64,000 bases of DNA, taken from Escarpia spicata. Taxonomy: Eukaryota; Annelida; Polychaeta; Sabellida; Siboglinidae. Position numbers and translations under genes: made by a program. Below, piece after piece: positions 1 through 64,000 of the stretch; position 1 is the stretch's first letter, and the number at the start of each line of letters is the position of its first letter. The notes beneath the pieces are model-generated. The model saw nothing but the letters and a program-made list of their open reading frames with translations. It was not told where the DNA came from and did no database searches. The stretch spans positions 50,472,578 through 50,536,577 of the forward strand of contig OZ023214.1 of the NCBI GenBank assembly GCA_963995525.1, read 5' to 3'.

Positions 1-420
1 GTTACTTATGTTACCACATGTGCAGAATCAGCCGAAACGTTCCAAGAATTCAACCCAGTTGCTCGAGAATAAGTAACATGTCAATTTATAACAATTCAAG
101 AAACCGTCTGACCATTAAAGTAATACAGAAGAATATGTATTTAACATTTTTTTTTAAATCTTTTAGTCCTTTGGACTATATTGTGAGTTTGTAATTATTA
201 ATCAAATGGTTTTTGGGTTATCATAGTTACAGATCACTAAGGGTTATGATGGAAGTAAAATGTTGACATGCTTAGTGGAGACTATATGCATGCCAGTGAA
301 GATACACCTAGAAATAAAATACTTGAGTAGACCGTTTCGTGAAGATTGTATATATTAGTTTATGTGTTATTAAAATACTTTTGAATTTTATCCCGATACT
401 CTGCCAAATTGAAACAAATA
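1..420. other. Intron 9 sequence, nothing recognised
   Basis: AT-rich non-coding DNA downstream of the exon 9 donor. No exon, RNA gene or clear repeat is seen. Confidence -1.
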
Positions 421-1430
421 CAGATTTCTTGTGTATAGTAGCACTACCACTTGGAATGTCAATGCTAAATTAGAGAAAAAGTTACTGCAGTTTTTATGAA
501 TATAGGCAAAATGTGAAAATGTTGTACTTTGGGGGGCCTGAGGTGCCCTTACAATGATTCAATCCAGTGAGCCAAATGTAGCCACACATGTTAGCTACCA
601 AATAACGTAAAATTGAATCAAATCCGTTGAGAACTTTTATTTTTATGATTTTTTCTATATGAAAATAGGCCGATTCTAGCAGCCCAATCACTGCCGCTTT
701 CGCTATCAGCGAACAGCCACGGTGCCACCCGGACAAACATCGGGCTGCCAAGTGCAAAATTTTCACCTTAAAAAGCATCCAAAGTCATTTTAACTATCTG
801 AATTAGTATAATAAACTTATTCATGAATACTGTCAGGCATTTTGTAAAAATATTGAAGCAGTAACTTCAGATAATCCATAGTAAAGTTTCTAAATTAACA
901 ATTCTCCACAACGATGTCTGCCATCTTGAATCTTTACTACAGCTCCGGAGGGCCGGGGGCGGGTCTGAAATGCTTTGTTCTGATTCACTGAATTACCATA
1001 GCCTGCTGCAGATTGGCCAATAACAGCTTTCCATTGATACCACGTGTGCGGGGGTCTAGACTTTATGAATCGATATGTAAATTCATTACGCAGAGCGTAT
1101 TAAAACCACCAAAATTTTGCCACCAAATAAATATGAGAAAATAGGCAAAATGTGAAAATTTTGCATTTCGAGGGGGCCCTGAGGTGCCCTTAGAATGATT
1201 CAATCAACTACAGATTTCTTGTGTATAGTGGCACTACCACATGAAATGTCTATGCAAAATCAGAGAAACAGTTACTGAAGAGTTTTTGAAAAAATAGACA
1301 AAATGTGAAAATTTACGTTTGGGGGACCATGGGGGGGTAGAATGTTTCAATCAAATACAGATTTCTTGTGCATAGTGGCAGTAACCTATGATATGTCCAT
1401 GCAAAATTTCTGAGATATGACAGCTAACAG
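421..1430. repeat. About 154-bp tandem repeat interrupted by a dispersed repeat
   Basis: The segment beginning ACAGATTTCTTGTGTATAG occurs at about 421, 1208 and 1362. The last two are 154 bp apart, and each is followed by AAAATGTGAAAAT and a G-rich stretch. Between copies, positions about 565-1125 hold a different dispersed repeat (listed separately), so the array appears split by an insertion. Confidence -1.
565..1125 (+). repeat. Dispersed repeat, copy 1 (inverted partner at 5546-6003)
   Basis: When 5546-6003 is reverse complemented it lines up with this stretch: shared blocks include CCACACATGTTAGCTAC, CTTATTCATGAATACTGT, GAGGGCCGGGG and GGCCAATAACAGCTTTCCAT. Copy 1 has about 115 extra bases at about 645-768. 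The family is unknown; no coding sequence is seen. Confidence -1.
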
Positions 1431-1756
1431 CGCACGCAGAGTGATGGCACAAATTATGTTGTTTATTCAAATGGCTGAAATAAATTATAGATAATGTATG
1501 AGTCTACCGAGTGGATCTTTTAAAGATATTTCTTTAAAAAGCGGTTTAGTCAGCATAAAACTGGAAGACATATGTTCAGCAGATGAAATAATGAGAAACC
1601 AAACAAATGCGGTTCCTCATGCATTTTTACAGGATGTATACTAAAGATTAATCTCTAGGTTGCTTTACCTTCTTGTAACCAAGTTTTTAAAATATCTGCC
1701 TATTAAACATTAAAAGCAAACATAATACACATGTTGATGGAAGTGAACTTTCTTAC

Positions 1757-63055
<61,299 letters not shown>

Positions 63056-64000
63056 TGCTACAACTGTACCGTTTACGTGCCGGAGTGAGACAGCTAGAAC
63101 CGTTTTTGGCGGCCTAGGATCGACCCTCTCTCACCGGTCTTCCAACGTTGCCTATCACTGGCCGCTGGACACTTGGACTTGGATGCCGCGAATTGTCCGT
63201 CGACGCAATCACTCAGCATCTCACACTTACTCACTATTGCCTTGTCGGTGTCAATAGCGCCGCGGAAACAGCGCTCGCGTCTCTGGCTGCGCTACTCACT
63301 CTCGTCGCTACCCATTCATTCACTTGTAACGGCGGCGCAGGTGCACGGAGCACCTACCTGCGGTCATCTGTCGCTCTGCTACACAGCAGCCGCACATCCT
63401 CTTGTGTCTATCGGCCGGCGTCACACTCAAGTAATCCACTTATTAGCAAACAACTCCGAATGCACGCTTCGGCGCGTTCTCTTTCAAAACGCCGATGACC
63501 GTCATGGAGGATTTCCCGGCTGTTATACTTCACGTCGTCCCTCCCTCCGTCGTGCCTCTTCGTGCATGCATTTCTTTACTGCTGAGGATTGTCGACACGA
63601 TTGCAATTCACGGTTTGATGGGGGTGGATATCACATTCGGCAATATGTTGGGTTTGGTTCTAAATCGATAATGTCAATAGATTGATTCATCTACCCAAAT
63701 CGATTGTACTCGTTGGGGAAGTACAACTGTCGTAATAACTGTCACTCCGCCGCTGTCGGGCTAACTAAAGGCGCCAGCCAATGCGGTGCAGCGGGGGCGT
63801 GACTTCAAGGTAAACCAATTACCTCATGCAACTAGGGTTGCCCGTCGCCCCGTGGCGCGCGCTATTCGATTATTCAGAGACTGATTACTAATTACATCCT
63901 TTCAGGTTATTTTGAAACTTTAATTGCGCCTTTTAGAACTTTAATTGAGCTTTACGTGATAGCAAATTGCGGTAATCATGCTAATTGTATGTGTGTAAAA
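63056..64000 (-). promoter_or_regulatory. Presumed 5' UTR and promoter region of the cadherin gene
   Basis: The 0.8 kb upstream of the start codon (about 63056-63850) is visibly richer in GC and CpG than the rest of the window, then the sequence returns to AT-rich. It includes GC-box-like GGGGGCGTGAC near 63795 and a CCAAT motif near 63777. Long open frames here on the plus strand reflect base composition and resemble no known protein. No TATA box or start site could be fixed; a 5' non-coding exon may lie here or beyond the right edge. Confidence -1.

Overview
The window is nuclear DNA of an invertebrate animal: long AT-rich introns, GT-AG splice sites, many minisatellites and scattered transposon remains, and no prokaryotic gene layout. 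It holds the 5' part of one large gene on the minus strand, a classical cadherin of the long invertebrate (N-cadherin / type III-like) kind. The protein style and the tandem-repeat-rich genome fit a lophotrochozoan such as a mollusc, but the species cannot be read from the sequence and this placement is a guess.

Layout of the gene, read right to left. A CpG-rich presumed promoter and 5' region lies at about 63.06-63.85 kb. Exon 1 (63055-61789) encodes a signal peptide, an N-terminal region, two extracellular cadherin (EC)-like repeats, a furin-like RHRR site and most of a third EC repeat. A 41.9 kb first intron follows. Eight further coding exons lie at 19840-19655, 16116-15879, 13974-13758, 13449-13338, 7171-7060, 6710-6460, 3155-2881 and 2215-1757. 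All eight internal junctions join in phase. Together they give 1039 codons, about eight EC repeats plus part of a ninth. The gene runs off the left edge, so the remaining EC repeats, any LamG/EGF modules, the transmembrane segment and the catenin-binding tail are outside the window.

Intron content. Intron 1 carries a CR1-like LINE in antisense orientation (about 48.0-52.0 kb) with an intact endonuclease/reverse transcriptase ORF2 and an SGNH-esterase ORF1. It also holds a 2.37 kb hAT-like element with a perfect 8-bp target duplication and a nested foldback element, a degraded LINE tail, several minisatellites (53, 35, 20, 42 and 43 bp units), long CA/GT tracts, and candidate RFX and CTCF motifs. 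Intron 2 holds a TA-flanked pogo/mariner-like non-autonomous element. Intron 5 is mostly a 5.3 kb satellite of 46-bp units with higher-order structure. Intron 7 has a TTAA-flanked foldback element followed by a 31-bp palindrome-bearing array. By my rough sum, minisatellites make up close to a fifth of the window.

The most interesting observations are these. (1) A perfect in-phase U_UUA_AAC slippery heptamer sits directly before the ORF1 stop of the LINE and leads into ORF2, which has no usable AUG before its endonuclease domain. (2) The exon 6 splice acceptor is triplicated in frame with a 36-bp period. (3) Inverted repeat copies bracket exons 8 and 9. (4) The 46-bp satellite shows higher-order duplication at exact multiples of the unit.
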